Source: Brucella cytisi | GTDB taxonomy: Bacteria > Pseudomonadota > Alphaproteobacteria > Rhizobiales > Rhizobiaceae | Assembly: GCA_012103075.1 (NCBI GenBank) | Contig: JAAVLQ010000001.1 | Location: 2,203,501 to 2,267,500 of the forward strand | Direction of reading: 5' to 3' | Length of the DNA: 64,000 bases | In this document: one piece after another, positions 1 to 9,387 of the stretch | How the letters are laid out: the number at the start of each line of letters is the position of its first letter | Numbering within the stretch: the stretch's first letter is position 1 | Program-made: the position numbers and the translations under genes | The notes under the pieces: model-generated | Told to the model about the DNA's origin: nothing | The model's input: only the letters and a program-made list of their open reading frames with translations | Databases searched by the model: none

Positions 1-13
1 GCCCCTGCAAATG

Positions 14-44
14 AAAAGGCGGTGTGAAACACACACCGCCTTTA
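14..44. terminator. Bidirectional hairpin terminator
   Basis: A perfect 12-bp stem (AAAGGCGGTGTG / CACACCGCCTTT) closes a 5-nt loop (AAACA), with A and T runs on its flanks. It can end transcription arriving from left of the window, or from the gene at 177-1073, which is read leftward. Confidence 0.7.
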
Positions 45-68
45 TAGCCTCCCTGTCAATTTGAGACT

Positions 69-175
69 AGAGCATTTCCAGTTTAAATTTAATCGTTGGA
101 AATACTCTATCTTTTTTTTGTTTTACGCATTATCCTACGCAAAACCGCTTCGCACTTTTGCTGGAAATTCTCCAG
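69..175. repeat. Intergenic palindromic repeat, family A, copy 1
   Basis: The block from 121 (TTTTACGCATTATCC, then GCAAAACCGCTTCGCAC, then TTTGCTGGAAA) recurs with small changes at 14501-14557 and 45811-45894. The left end (AGAGCATTTCCAG) is the reverse complement of the right end (CTGGAAATTCTC), so the element can fold. It looks like a short non-coding chromosomal repeat. Confidence 0.7.
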
Positions 176-176
176 C

Positions 177-1073
177 TTATTCCCACTTCATCTCGCCCTT
201 GATGACCTTTGCACCGAGTTCCAGACTGCTTTCACCGCCAAGATCAGGATAACGCTTCTTCATTGCTGCGATCAGTTCGCTGCTATCCTTGGCTTTCGCC
301 GCTTCCTCGTCGAAGGCCGCGATATAATCACGGGTGAATTTGACCGCCGAAACATCCGTCGCCGAACCGGGCTTCATATGCGCCGGAACAACCACTTCAG
401 GATTGCGTGCAGCAATCGTATCGAGATTTCTGATCCGGGCCTCACGCTGGGCAAGATCGGGCGTATCGGCAAGCCAGATATGCTCGCCTGCCGTTATCAG
501 AACACCGCCAAACACCGCCTTCAATGAAGGCACCCAGAGATAACGCCTGTTCGTCATGCCTTCGGCGGGAACGATTTCAATCTCATTGCCCTCAAGCTCC
601 AGCGCCTTCACATCGGAAGCTTCGGGAATAACGACATCCGACAGTTTCTGCGGGCCATTGTCCTTGAGTTGCGGACCCCAGACCTTCAGTTTCGCCTCGA
701 TATTGCCCTTGATCGCATCGACAGTTTCAGGGGCTGCGATGATGCGCGCATCAGGAAAGGCGGCCTTGATCGGGCCAAGGCTGAAATAATAATCCGGATC
801 GCTCTGGCTCACATAGATCATGGTCAGCTTCTTGCCCGTTTCCTTGATCTTCTCGGCAACCGCCTTGCCGTCCGAAAGCGTGAAGCCGCCATCGAGCAGG
901 ATGGCTTCCTTGTCTCCGGTCAGAAGGACAGGCGTACGATTGAAGCCATTCTCATCCGCTTGGAAGTATTGCCATTGCAACGGCGCTGTCTTTTCCTGTG
1001 CCATCGCAGGACCGGCAACCGCCAGCCCCGCCAAAATCGCGAGACTGCCCATCGTCGTGGAAAACCGCTTCAT
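177..1073 (-). CDS. Exported metallo-beta-lactamase-fold protein with degenerate metal site
   Basis: A 298-residue protein. Residues 1-25 form a signal peptide with likely cleavage after AMA (AMA-QEK), so it should be periplasmic. The rest follows the MBL-fold hydrolase pattern: LLDGG near 59-63 and a late VVPAHMKPGS histidine strand. The signature HxHxDH zinc loop is replaced by SQSDPDY (89-95), so two or three metal ligands are missing and ordinary di-zinc hydrolysis is doubtful. The start at 1073 is chosen because AGGAG lies 8 nt upstream; an in-frame extension to 1133 has no signal-peptide logic. The gene stands alone between a repeat and the lptE terminator. The substrate cannot be told from the sequence. 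Confidence 0.85.
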   Translation of the reverse strand: MKRFSTTMGSLAILAGLAVAGPAMAQEKTAPLQWQYFQADENGFNRTPVLLTGDKEAILLDGGFTLSDGKAVAEKIKETGKKLTMIYVSQSDPDYYFSLGPIKAAFPDARIIAAPETVDAIKGNIEAKLKVWGPQLKDNGPQKLSDVVIPEASDVKALELEGNEIEIVPAEGMTNRRYLWVPSLKAVFGGVLITAGEHIWLADTPDLAQREARIRNLDTIAARNPEVVVPAHMKPGSATDVSAVKFTRDYIAAFDEEAAKAKDSSELIAAMKKRYPDLGGESSLELGAKVIKGEMKWE

Positions 1074-1240
1074 CCAACTACTCCTGTAAAACTGGTTTGA
1101 ACCAGCGGACGCATCATGCGCCCGCAGAAGCATTCAGGTTGCCAATCACTTCATGAAAAACAAGAAGACACATAAATGTTGGCAAGGCACAGCAATGTTA
1201 CCCTTCTGAATTTACTGCAATTTTTCTAGTATCTAAAACA

Positions 1241-1269
1241 AAAAAGCGGCACCTTGCGGCACCGCTTTT
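1241..1269 (-). terminator. Terminator downstream of leuS-lptE
   Basis: An AAAAGCGG / CCGCTTTT stem closes a GC-rich loop and is followed on the minus strand by a T run. It lies 22 bases past the lptE stop. It separates the leuS-lptE unit from the MBL-fold gene, so holA, which often follows lptE in alphaproteobacteria, is not in this unit. Confidence 0.7.
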
Positions 1270-1290
1270 CGATGTCAGGTCGAAGCCCGA

Positions 1291-1875
1291 TCAGAGCTTC
1301 GACAATTTCTGCGCCAGAGCGAGGAACACCTGTTCGGCAAGTTCTTCGGCAGCGCGCTTGCGCGCATCGCGTTCAGCGCGAAGGTTTGCGAACTCCTGAC
1401 GCGGACGGTCGAAGGAAGCGCCAACCGTGCGGGTGCCTGCGGCAAGCGGCTTGCCGTCCTTGTCACGCAACACGAAGTTCGACGTTGCCTTGACGATACC
1501 AGCCGATGGACGGCCTGTACGGTCGGTCTGATCGCCAATATCCACACTCACCGCGGAGATCGTATTGCTGCTCAGGCCAAGACCAAGCCGATAGGTCGGG
1601 TTGGCCGGTTCACCGGCACCACCGCCAAGCAGGAAGATCAGGCGATTGCGGACCTGCTGCTGAAAACACATCGCCGGCCGGATCGATGGCCACCGAAGCA
1701 AGCTTGGTGCGCATGTCCGGCGTCACGCTGCCGCCTATGGTTCCACCGGCCCCAGCGCCGGAAGAGTAAAAGCGGCTGCACGGTGCATCCAGCCATCAGA
1801 ACCGCGGCCCCGAGTGCGAAAAAACGCAACCCGGAAGGCTTTGATTGCGGAGAAAAAGCGGTCAGGCAACGACAT
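1291..1875 (-). CDS. lptE: LPS-assembly lipoprotein LptE (frameshifted in this sequence)
   Basis: Outer-membrane lipoprotein that plugs LptD and helps deliver LPS to the cell surface. It starts [15 protein letters not shown] at 1875, overlapping the last 14 nt of leuS (translational coupling), and has a lipobox-like LMAGC. The rest matches the LptE/RlpB family, including [16 protein letters not shown] and a C-terminal stretch rich in R, E and A. Three extra T residues (near 1821, 1769 and 1670) break the frame; removing one T from each run gives a continuous protein of about 194 residues. Position directly after leuS is the classic arrangement. The frame breaks look like sequencing errors because the family is essential in organisms with LPS. 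Confidence 0.85.
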
Positions 1876-4497
1876 TGACGATCCTTTGCGGCACCACGAT
1901 AACCTTCTTCGGCGAGCTCCCGTTGAGCGCAGCCTTGACGAAGTCAAGTTCGAGCACCGCCTGCTGGATGCTAGCTTGATCAGCGTCGCGGGCGATTGTC
2001 AAATCCCCACGCTTCTTGCCGTTGATCTGCACCGGCATAACGATCTCGTTTTCCACCACCATTGCCGGATCGAATTCCGGCCGGGCACTGCGGGCAACCA
2101 GCGTTTCACGACCGGCAATCTTGCCGCCAAGTACGGCCGGGCACTGTTCAGCCAGATGCGGCATCATCGGCGCCAGCATCAGGATGAGCTTTTCGGTGAC
2201 GTCACGGACGGCACTCTTCAACTCGTCATCCGCATTGCCAGAAGCCACCTGCTGCAGGGGATGCAGCAGCCGTGTTGACCAGCTCATAAAGACGGGCAAC
2301 GCCACGGTTGAAGGCGAGCTTCTCGATATCGTCACCGACAGCCTTGACCGCCTTGTGCGCAGCCTTGGAGACGACAAGGGCTTCACCCTGCGTCCCGGTC
2401 TTGGGCGCAACGTCCTTCAGATGTTCGGCAGCTTCCGCCACCAGACGCCAGACGCGCTGCACAAAACGATGGGCGCCTTCGGCACCGGCTTCCGTCCAGA
2501 TCACGTCACGCTCGGGTGGCGAATCAGACAGCATGAACCAGCGCGCCGTATCAGCACCGTAGGAAGCAATAATGTCATCCGGATCAACAACATTCTTCTT
2601 CGACTTCGACATCTTCTCGATGGAACCGATTTCCACCGGCTCACCGGACGAGAGCAAGGTCGCGCTGCGCTTGCCGTCGGTTTCCTCGATGCGAATGTCG
2701 GCAGGTGCCACCCACTGGCCGTTGGCCTTGTAGGTTTCGTGCACCACCATGCCCTGCGTAAACAGGCCCTTGAACGGCTCGTCGATGCCGACGTGACCGG
2801 CCACCTTCATCGCGCGGGTGAAGAAACGCGAATAGAGCAAATGCAGGATCGCGTGTTCGATACCGCCGATATACTGATCGACCGGCAGCCAGTGATCGGC
2901 GACCTTGCGGTCGGTCGGTTCGTTTTCCCATGGTGCCGTAAAGCGCGCATAGTACCGGGACGAATCGACGAACGTGTCCATCGTATCGGTTTCACGACGC
3001 GCATCGGCACCGCATTTCGGACATTTTACATGGCGCCATGTTGCATGACGGTCGAGCGGATTGCCCGGACGGTCGAACTCGACATCGTCCGGCAGCTTGA
3101 CCGGCAAATCGGCGCGCAGCACCGGATTGACGCCACAGCTTTCGCAATGGATCATCGGGATCGGGCAACCCCAATAGCGCTGGCGCGAAATGCCCCAGTC
3201 GCGCAGACGGAACTGCACCTTGCGGCTTGCCTGCGGGCTGTTGCCGAGACTGGTCTGTTCCAGACGATTCGCCACCTCATTGAAGGCCGCTTCCGGCGTC
3301 ATGCCGTCGAGGAAGCGTGAGTTGATCATCACGCCATCGTCGGTATAGGCCGTTTCGCCGATGCTGAAGCCTGCCGCATCCTCGCCCTTTGGCAGAACGA
3401 CAGGTGTAACCTTCAATTTGTACTTGTTGGCGAAATCCGGGTCGCGCTGATCATGCGCCGGACAGCCGAATACCGCGCCCGTGCCATATTCCATCAGGAC
3501 GAAATTGGCGACATAGACCGGCAGTTCCCAGTTCTCGTCGAACGGGTGCCGGACTTTCACGCCCGTGTCGAAGCCCTTCTTCTCAGCCGTTTCCAGCGCC
3601 GCCAGCGACGTGCCGTGCTGATGGCATTCCTCGATGAAGCCGGTGAGCGAAGCATTGTCGTCGGCCAGTTTCTTCGCCAGCGGATGATCTGCGGAGATCG
3701 CCACGAAAGCCGCACCGAACAGCGTGTCCGGACGGGTCGTATAGACCTCGATTTCCGAGAAACCGGCAGGCGCGGTATTGCCGTCCAGCGCGAAGCGGAC
3801 CTGCAGGCCTTCCGACTTGCCGATCCAGTTGCGCTGCATCAGGCGAACCTTTTCCGGCCACTGGTCGAGCGTATCGAGACCGGCCAGCAATTCCTCGCTG
3901 AAATCCGTGATCTTGAAAAACCACTGCGTCAACTCGCGCTGTTCGACCAGCGCGCCCGAACGCCAGCCGCGACCATCCACCACCTGCTCGTTGGCAAGCA
4001 CGGTGTTGTCGACCGGATCCCCAGTTGACCTTGGAGGTCTTGCGCGTCACCAGACCCTTTTCAAAAAGGTCGATGAACAGCATCTGCTGGCGATGATAAT
4101 ATTCCACATCGCAGGTCGCGAATTCACGTGCCCAGTCGAGCGAAAGCCCCATCGATTTGAGCTGGCTGCGCATCGTGGCGATGTTCTGATAGGTCCATTC
4201 CTTCGGATGCACCTTGTTCTGCATCGCCGCATTTTCCGCAGGCATGCCAAACGCGTCCCATCCCATCGGATGAAGCACGTTGAAACCCTTGGCGCGCTTG
4301 TAACGGGCGACAACGTCACCCATCGCATAGTTGCGCACATGGCCCATATGGATGCGCCCCGATGGATAGGGGAACATCTCGAGCACATAATATTTCTCGC
4401 GGATGTCGCTATTGTCGGTTTCGAAGGTCCGGTCTTCTTCCCAGACTTTCTGCCAATGAGCTTCCGCCACGCGCGGATTATAACGTTCGGCTGCCAT
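1862..4497 (-). CDS. leuS: Leucyl-tRNA synthetase (two apparent frameshifts)
   Basis: Class I aminoacyl-tRNA synthetase that charges tRNA-Leu, about 877 residues after repair. Visible are the HIGH-type motif (HMGH in [16 protein letters not shown]), the inserted CP1 editing domain ([12 protein letters not shown]), a zinc-finger-like CESCG...CPKCG segment, the [10 protein letters not shown] block, the KMSKS loop ([15 protein letters not shown]) and the C-terminal anticodon-binding part ending at 1862. One extra G near 4018 (CTGGGGATCC) and one extra C near 2262 split the frame; deleting each restores the family sequence (KVNWDPVDNTV and [15 protein letters not shown]). It is essential, so these are almost certainly sequence errors. 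It starts at ATG 4497 and is divergent from yggS. Confidence 0.97.
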
Positions 4498-4619
4498 GAC
4501 CGTATTTACTCGTACGAAGGTGATGCAATAAGGAGAGTCGATGTTTAATGGCGACCTTCACCACGTATTGGCGAAAGCGTCAACCTTTTGCGGATGAAAA
4601 GCCTGAAAGCGAGAGTTTC

Positions 4620-5300
4620 ATGTCAGATATCGTAGCGAACCTGAACACGGTCAAGGCCGCAATCGCCAATGCCGAAGAGGAAGCACAGCGCGACAAGGCT
4701 TCCGTGACGCTCGTCGCCGTATCGAAAACCTTCGATGCCGAAGAAATTCGCCCGGTCCTCGACGCAGGCCAGCGCGTCTTCGGTGAAAACCGCGTGCAGG
4801 AAGCACAAGCCAAATGGCCGGGACTGCGCGACGATTATTCCGGCATCGAACTGCATCTCATCGGCCCGCTGCAATCCAACAAGGCCGCCGATGCCGTCGC
4901 CCTCTTCGATGTCATCGAAACCGTCGACCGTGAAAAGATCGCAGCCGCCTTGGCCGTCGAGATCAAAAAGCAGAACAAGGCCCCAAAGCTCTACGTGCAG
5001 GTGAATACCGGACTTGAAGAACAGAAAGCCGGCATTGCGCCGAAGGAAGCTGTCGCCTTTGTCGAGCGCTGCCGCAAGGAACATGGCCTCGCCATTGAGG
5101 GGCTGATGTGCATCCCGCCTGCGGATGAAAATCCGGGACCGCATTTCGCGCTTCTGGAAAAGCTCGCCCGCGAGGCACAGGTCGAAAAGCTCTCCATGGG
5201 CATGTCGGGCGATTATGAAACCGCCATCGGTTTCGGCGCGACATCTGTGCGTGTCGGCTCGGCCATCTTCGGCGGCAGGACCAATCCGTCTCCCAACTGA
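4620..5300 (+). CDS. yggS: YggS-type PLP homeostasis protein
   Basis: A 226-residue alanine-racemase-like TIM-barrel protein that binds pyridoxal phosphate and buffers its level in the cytosol; family members show no known metabolic turnover. The PLP lysine is K36 in VTLVAVSKTF, and the C-terminal phosphate-binding region reads LSMGMSGDYETAIGFGATSVRVGSAIFG, typical of the family (COG0325). The start at 4620 (MSDIVAN) fits family length; an in-frame ATG at 4548 would add 24 residues not seen in homologues. It is intact and divergent from leuS, with 122 bases between them. Confidence 0.95.
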   Translation: MSDIVANLNTVKAAIANAEEEAQRDKASVTLVAVSKTFDAEEIRPVLDAGQRVFGENRVQEAQAKWPGLRDDYSGIELHLIGPLQSNKAADAVALFDVIETVDREKIAAALAVEIKKQNKAPKLYVQVNTGLEEQKAGIAPKEAVAFVERCRKEHGLAIEGLMCIPPADENPGPHFALLEKLAREAQVEKLSMGMSGDYETAIGFGATSVRVGSAIFGGRTNPSPN

Positions 5301-5306
5301 TCGCTT

Positions 5307-5594
5307 TCAGTGCAGGACGATCTCGCCCTGCACATTCGTCCAGTCCGAGGGGCCAAGCAGCCGGAAATGCGTGTAGCTGACCGAATGCAACGGCCCGTCG
5401 ATCTCCCGATTCCAGAATTCGATGAAATGATTGAGAACGGGAAAATCGGGCGCGAGGTCATAATCCTGCCAGACGAAAAGCTGCAGCAGATGCGGGTGAT
5501 CAGGCAAGTGGTAGAAAACTTTCGCCGTGGTCAGACCATAACCGGCGAGCTGGAGTTCGAAGGCTGACTTTGCGTTCAAAGTGGACGTCGTCAT
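5307..5594 (-). CDS. usg: Usg family protein
   Basis: A 95-residue small cytosolic protein. The core YGLTTAKVFYHLPDHPHLLQLFVWQDYDL and the following FPVLNHFIEFW are the hallmark of the alphaproteobacterial Usg family, named from a position upstream of tryptophan genes in Caulobacter; its molecular role is not known. A good ribosome-binding site (AAGGGG, 7-8 nt before ATG 5594) supports the start. It converges on yggS, with stop codons 6 bases apart. No trp genes are nearby here. Confidence 0.9.
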   Translation of the reverse strand: MTTSTLNAKSAFELQLAGYGLTTAKVFYHLPDHPHLLQLFVWQDYDLAPDFPVLNHFIEFWNREIDGPLHSVSYTHFRLLGPSDWTNVQGEIVLH

Positions 5595-5922
5595 GGCGAT
5601 TTCCCCTTTTTGTGAAGAGCCTTATTGTCAGGCTCCTGAATAGGAGATAATCACTTCAAATGGTTTTAAACTGTAAAACAATATATTAGCACCATTCGAC
5701 AGCGAGTGCTGCCAGTTGCTATTTCTAACGATGCGTCATTGTGGATCATGGACGCGCCGATTGTCTAATTTACCTTGCCCGCAATGGAAGGTAGACAGGG
5801 CACCCGATGGTCTCGCCTTTCACGGTGGACCGTCTCATCCGGCGGGAGGTGCCGGTCAGTTTTTGGGTGCATTTATACGAGCGGGATATCGTCCGGCTCG
5901 CGGAATGCTGAAGGAGGAAATC
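5595..5922. other. Divergent usg/acs intergenic region
   Basis: 328 bases without a convincing gene. It must carry the promoters of usg (leftward) and acs (rightward). It is AT-rich near 5640-5700, and a small inverted repeat (GAGCC at 5617, GGCTC at 5631) sits just upstream of usg. I do not see a clear regulator site or riboswitch. Confidence 0.5.
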
Positions 5923-7878
5923 ATGTCGGAAAAGCTTTACCCGGTCCTTGCCGAGGCAAAGAGAAACACGCTCATCGACAACGCAACCTATCTCGAATGG
6001 TATCAGGAAAGCGTGAGCGACCCGGACAGCTTTTGGGCAAAGCACGGACGGCGCATCGACTGGTTCAAGCCCTTCACCAAGGTCAAGAACACCGATTTCA
6101 ACGGCGACGTATCCATCAAATGGTATGAGGACGGCGTTACCAACGTTTCCTATAACTGTATCGACCGCCACCTGAAGAGCCGTGGTGATCAGGTTGCGAT
6201 CATCTGGGAAGGCGACAATCCCTATATCGACAAGAAGATCACCTATCGCGAATTGCATGAGAATGTCTGCCGCCTCGCCAATGTGCTGAAGAAGCACGGC
6301 GTTAAGAAGGGCGACCGCGTCACGATCTATCTGCCGATGATCCCGGAAGCGGCTTATGCGATGCTGGCCTGCGCGCGCATCGGCGCTGTGCATTCCGTCG
6401 TCTTCGCCGGTTTCTCGCCGGAAGCACTTGCCGGTCGCATCGTCGACTGCGAATCCACTTTCGTCATCACGGCCGATGAAGGCGTGCGCGGCGGCAAACC
6501 TGTTCCGCTGAAGGAAAACACCGATACCGCCATCGACATTGCAGCCAAGCAATATGTCATGGTCAACAAGGTTCTTACCGTGCGCCGCACCGGCGGCAAG
6601 GTGAGCTGGGGACCGGGCCGCGATCTCTGGTACCATCAGGAAGTTGCTAGCGTCGAACCGACCTGCGATCCCGAACCGATGAATGCGGAAGACCCGCTCT
6701 TCATCCTCTACACCTCCGGCTCCACCGGCAAGCCGAAGGGCGTGCTGCACACAACCGGCGGCTATCTCGTCTATGCATCGATGACGCATCAATATGTCTT
6801 CGACTATCATGACGGCGACATCTACTGGTGCACGGCGGATGTGGGCTGGGTGACAGGTCACTCCTATATCGTCTACGGCCCGCTCGCCAATGGCGCGACG
6901 ACGTTGATGTTCGAGGGTGTGCCCAACTTCCCCGATCAAGGACGTTTCTGGGAAGTCGTCGACAAGCATCACGTCAACATCTTCTACACTGCGCCTACGG
7001 CCATCCGCGCCCTGATGGGCGCCGGCGATGAATTCGTCACCCGCTCGTCGCGCTCGACGCTGCGCCTGCTCGGTTCGGTTGGCGAGCCGATCAATCCGGA
7101 AGCCCGGGAATGGTATTACAACGTCGTTGGTGACCAGCGGTCGCCGATTGTCGATACATGGTGGCAGACGGAAACCGGCGGTATTCTCATCACCCCGCTG
7201 CCCGGCGCGACAGACCTGAAGCCGGGCTCTGCAACGCGTCCGTTCTTCGGTATCAAGCCGGAACTGGTCGATAATGAAGGCGTTATCATTGAAGGTGCCG
7301 TGGACGGTAATCTCTGCATCATCGACAGCTGGCCGGGTCAGATGCGCACGCTTTACGGCGATCACAAGCGCTTCATCGAAGCCTACTTCTCGACCTATAA
7401 GGGCAAGTACTTTACCGGCGACGGCTGCCGTCGCGACGAAGACGGTTACTACTGGATCACGGGCCGCGTCGATGACGTGCTCAACATTTCCGGCCATCGC
7501 CTCGGCACGGCGGAAATCGAATCGGCACTCGTCTCGCATCACTCGGTTTCAGAAGCCGCCGTTGTGGGCTATCCGCATCCGATCAAGGGACAGGGCATCT
7601 ATTGCTATGTCACGCTGATGACCGGCGAAGCAGTTCAGGACGAAGATGCCCTGCGCAAGGAGCTGACCCAGCACGTGCGCAAGGAGATCGGCCCTATCGC
7701 CACGCCGGACAAGATCCAGTTCTCGCCGGGCCTGCCGAAAACCCGCTCGGGCAAGATCATGCGCCGCATCCTGCGCAAGATCGCCGAAGACGAGTTCGGC
7801 GCACTGGGCGATACCTCGACCCTAGCCGATCCGGGCGTCGTGGACGACCTGATCGAAAATCGCCAGAACAAGAAATAA
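5923..7878 (+). CDS. acs: Acetyl-CoA synthetase
   Basis: A 651-residue AMP-forming acetate-CoA ligase that turns acetate, ATP and CoA into acetyl-CoA. Visible are the P-loop-like [12 protein letters not shown] (about 264-275), the WWQTETGG block, the [23 protein letters not shown] hinge and the C-terminal catalytic lysine in TRSGKIMRR (about 611), the residue whose acetylation switches the enzyme off in other bacteria. The start at 5923 is set by AAGGAGG 6 nt upstream; an in-frame ATG at 5716 has no such site. It is a monocistronic, intact gene with its own terminator. Confidence 0.98.
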   Translation: MSEKLYPVLAEAKRNTLIDNATYLEWYQESVSDPDSFWAKHGRRIDWFKPFTKVKNTDFNGDVSIKWYEDGVTNVSYNCIDRHLKSRGDQVAIIWEGDNPYIDKKITYRELHENVCRLANVLKKHGVKKGDRVTIYLPMIPEAAYAMLACARIGAVHSVVFAGFSPEALAGRIVDCESTFVITADEGVRGGKPVPLKENTDTAIDIAAKQYVMVNKVLTVRRTGGKVSWGPGRDLWYHQEVASVEPTCDPEPMNAEDPLFILYTSGSTGKPKGVLHTTGGYLVYASMTHQYVFDYHDGDIYWCTADVGWVTGHSYIVYGPLANGATTLMFEGVPNFPDQGRFWEVVDKHHVNIFYTAPTAIRALMGAGDEFVTRSSRSTLRLLGSVGEPINPEAREWYYNVVGDQRSPIVDTWWQTETGGILITPLPGATDLKPGSATRPFFGIKPELVDNEGVIIEGAVDGNLCIIDSWPGQMRTLYGDHKRFIEAYFSTYKGKYFTGDGCRRDEDGYYWITGRVDDVLNISGHRLGTAEIESALVSHHSVSEAAVVGYPHPIKGQGIYCYVTLMTGEAVQDEDALRKELTQHVRKEIGPIATPDKIQFSPGLPKTRSGKIMRRILRKIAEDEFGALGDTSTLADPGVVDDLIENRQNKK

Positions 7879-7880
7879 TA

Positions 7881-7908
7881 AAAGCCCCGGTTTCCCGGGG
7901 CTTTTTTT
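7881..7908 (+). terminator. acs terminator
   Basis: AAGCCCCGG-TTT-CCGGGGCTT stem followed by a run of Ts, starting 3 bases after the acs stop. A textbook intrinsic terminator. Confidence 0.9.
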
Positions 7909-7960
7909 CGACGCTGCCTGAGAAGGCACCCAAGTTTGGTGGGATTTTCGTTCTGCACGC

Positions 7961-8055
7961 CGAAAATCGTGATCTTCGAGAACCGGAGCGGAGTGTACTT
8001 AAAGTACATGAGCACCGGAAGCGCAGAAGAGCGCGATTTGCAGGCCACCAAGGCG
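7961..8055. repeat. Palindromic repeat, family C, copy 1
   Basis: Contains TTCGAGAACCGGAGCG, then TACTTAAAGTACATGAGC, then ACCGGAAGCGC, a hairpin-forming core shared with 36261-36406 and, as an internal deletion, 22841-22919. This copy lacks clear 20-bp terminal inverted repeats and sits between the acs terminator and the SDHAF4-like gene. It may belong to the class of repeats described in Brucella as Bru-RS; that is a guess from memory. Confidence 0.65.
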
Positions 8056-8072
8056 ACAATATCCCAAGCCTA

Positions 8073-8282
8073 TTAGAAATCGATCGACCGCCCCTTGATC
8101 TCCCAATCGCCGAAACGGGCGGGGTCCTTGCCGCCGCGACCACCGATTTCGCGGGGCGCTTCGTTTGCCTTTTCGGCAGCGCGACGCGCTTCGGCTTCCT
8201 TCAATGCGCGCTGAGCAGCAGGCGGTAGGTCTTCGAACGTGCGCTTGTCAACGTTTTGCGGGCTTTCGGTTTTTTCGCTCAT
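8073..8282 (-). CDS. SDHAF4-like (DUF1674) succinate dehydrogenase assembly factor
   Basis: A 69-residue protein. The C-terminal EIGGRGGKDPARFGDWEIKGRSIDF carries the conserved GGxxGxDPxRxGDWexKGrxxDF signature of DUF1674/SDHAF4. In mitochondria SDHAF4 holds flavinated SdhA before it joins SdhB; the alphaproteobacterial members are presumed to act likewise in the cytosol. The N-terminal half is charged and low in complexity. It starts at ATG 8282, divergent from htpX, and the sdh genes are not in this window. Family assignment is firm; function is by homology. Confidence 0.85.
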   Translation of the reverse strand: MSEKTESPQNVDKRTFEDLPPAAQRALKEAEARRAAEKANEAPREIGGRGGKDPARFGDWEIKGRSIDF

Positions 8283-8415
8283 CGGTCACAATCCCGTTCT
8301 CGGTTTTACTTCGAACATTGAAGCAAAGCCTGTTCATACCCATCATATAGGCAGAAAGGCTTACCGTGCAAAACCCTTGCGGGTCATGTAACCTAAGATT
8401 TGGAGACCGCCGCGG

Positions 8416-9381
8416 ATGAATATGACGAAAACTGCCATGCTGATCGCCCTCATGACGGTCATGTTCATGAGCATCGGCTATTTGCTGGGCGGCGGCGGCG
8501 GCATGATGATTGCGCTTGTGATTGCAGTCGCCATGAACCTGTTCGGTTACTGGAACTCCGACAAGATGGTGCTTCGCATGTACAATGCGCAGGAAGTGGA
8601 TGAGCGCAGCGCGCCGGATTATTACCGCATGGTGAGCGGGCTGGCCGCCAATGCGGGCATTCCGATGCCGAAGGTCTACGTTATCCACGAAGACCAGCCG
8701 AACGCTTTTGCCACAGGCCGCAACCCCGAAAATGCTGCCGTTGCAGCCACGACTGGCCTCCTCCACCGCCTGACGCCGGAAGAAGTCGCAGGCGTGATGG
8801 CGCACGAGCTGGCGCACGTCCAGAACCGCGACACACTGACCATGACCATCGTCGCAACACTTGCCGGTGCCATATCCATGCTCGGCAATTTCGCCTTCTT
8901 CCTAGGCGGAAACCGCGAGAACGGCAACGGCATCATGGGCGTGGTCGGCACCATTCTTGCCATGATCGTCGCGCCCTTCGCCGCAATGATCGTGCAGATG
9001 GCTATCAGCCGCACCCGCGAATATGCCGCCGACAAGCGCGGCGCGGAAATCTGCGGCAATCCGCTGTGGCTGTCCTCGGCGCTGGGCAAAATCGCGCGCG
9101 GCGCCAAGGCCATCCCGAACGAGGAAGCCGAACACAATCCGGCAACCGCGCATATGTTCATCATCAATCCTTTGAGCGGACGTGGCGCAGACAATCTTTT
9201 CTCCACACACCCTGATACCGATAACCGCATCGCCGCACTTGAACAGATGGCTGCCGAAATGGGCATCCGCTCGGCTGGAATGGCACCGCGTGCCGCTGCC
9301 CCTTCCCAAAGCAGTGGTCCATGGGGTAATGCAGGCGGTAACAGCAATGGCGGTTCGGGTTTTCGCGGACCGTGGTCATAA
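8416..9381 (+). CDS. htpX: HtpX membrane metalloprotease
   Basis: A 321-residue M48 zinc protease of the inner membrane that degrades damaged membrane proteins. Two N-terminal membrane segments (about 5-25 and 28-46), the zinc motif HELAH (H130, E131, H134) followed by NRD, two more membrane segments (about 142-160 and 172-195), and the third ligand region [10 protein letters not shown]. The C-terminal tail is Ser/Gly/Asn-rich. It starts at ATG 8416 and is intact. It is followed almost directly by rsmB, suggesting co-transcription. Confidence 0.96.
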   Translation: MNMTKTAMLIALMTVMFMSIGYLLGGGGGMMIALVIAVAMNLFGYWNSDKMVLRMYNAQEVDERSAPDYYRMVSGLAANAGIPMPKVYVIHEDQPNAFATGRNPENAAVAATTGLLHRLTPEEVAGVMAHELAHVQNRDTLTMTIVATLAGAISMLGNFAFFLGGNRENGNGIMGVVGTILAMIVAPFAAMIVQMAISRTREYAADKRGAEICGNPLWLSSALGKIARGAKAIPNEEAEHNPATAHMFIINPLSGRGADNLFSTHPDTDNRIAALEQMAAEMGIRSAGMAPRAAAPSQSSGPWGNAGGNSNGGSGFRGPWS

Positions 9382-9387
9382 ATAAAG

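Noticed and set aside
1074..1290. holA after lptE
   Set aside because: A terminator follows lptE and the next gene is an unrelated MBL-fold protein.
5770..7542. A 590-codon open frame antisense to acs
   Set aside because: Same shadow effect; the acs product on the plus strand is unmistakable.
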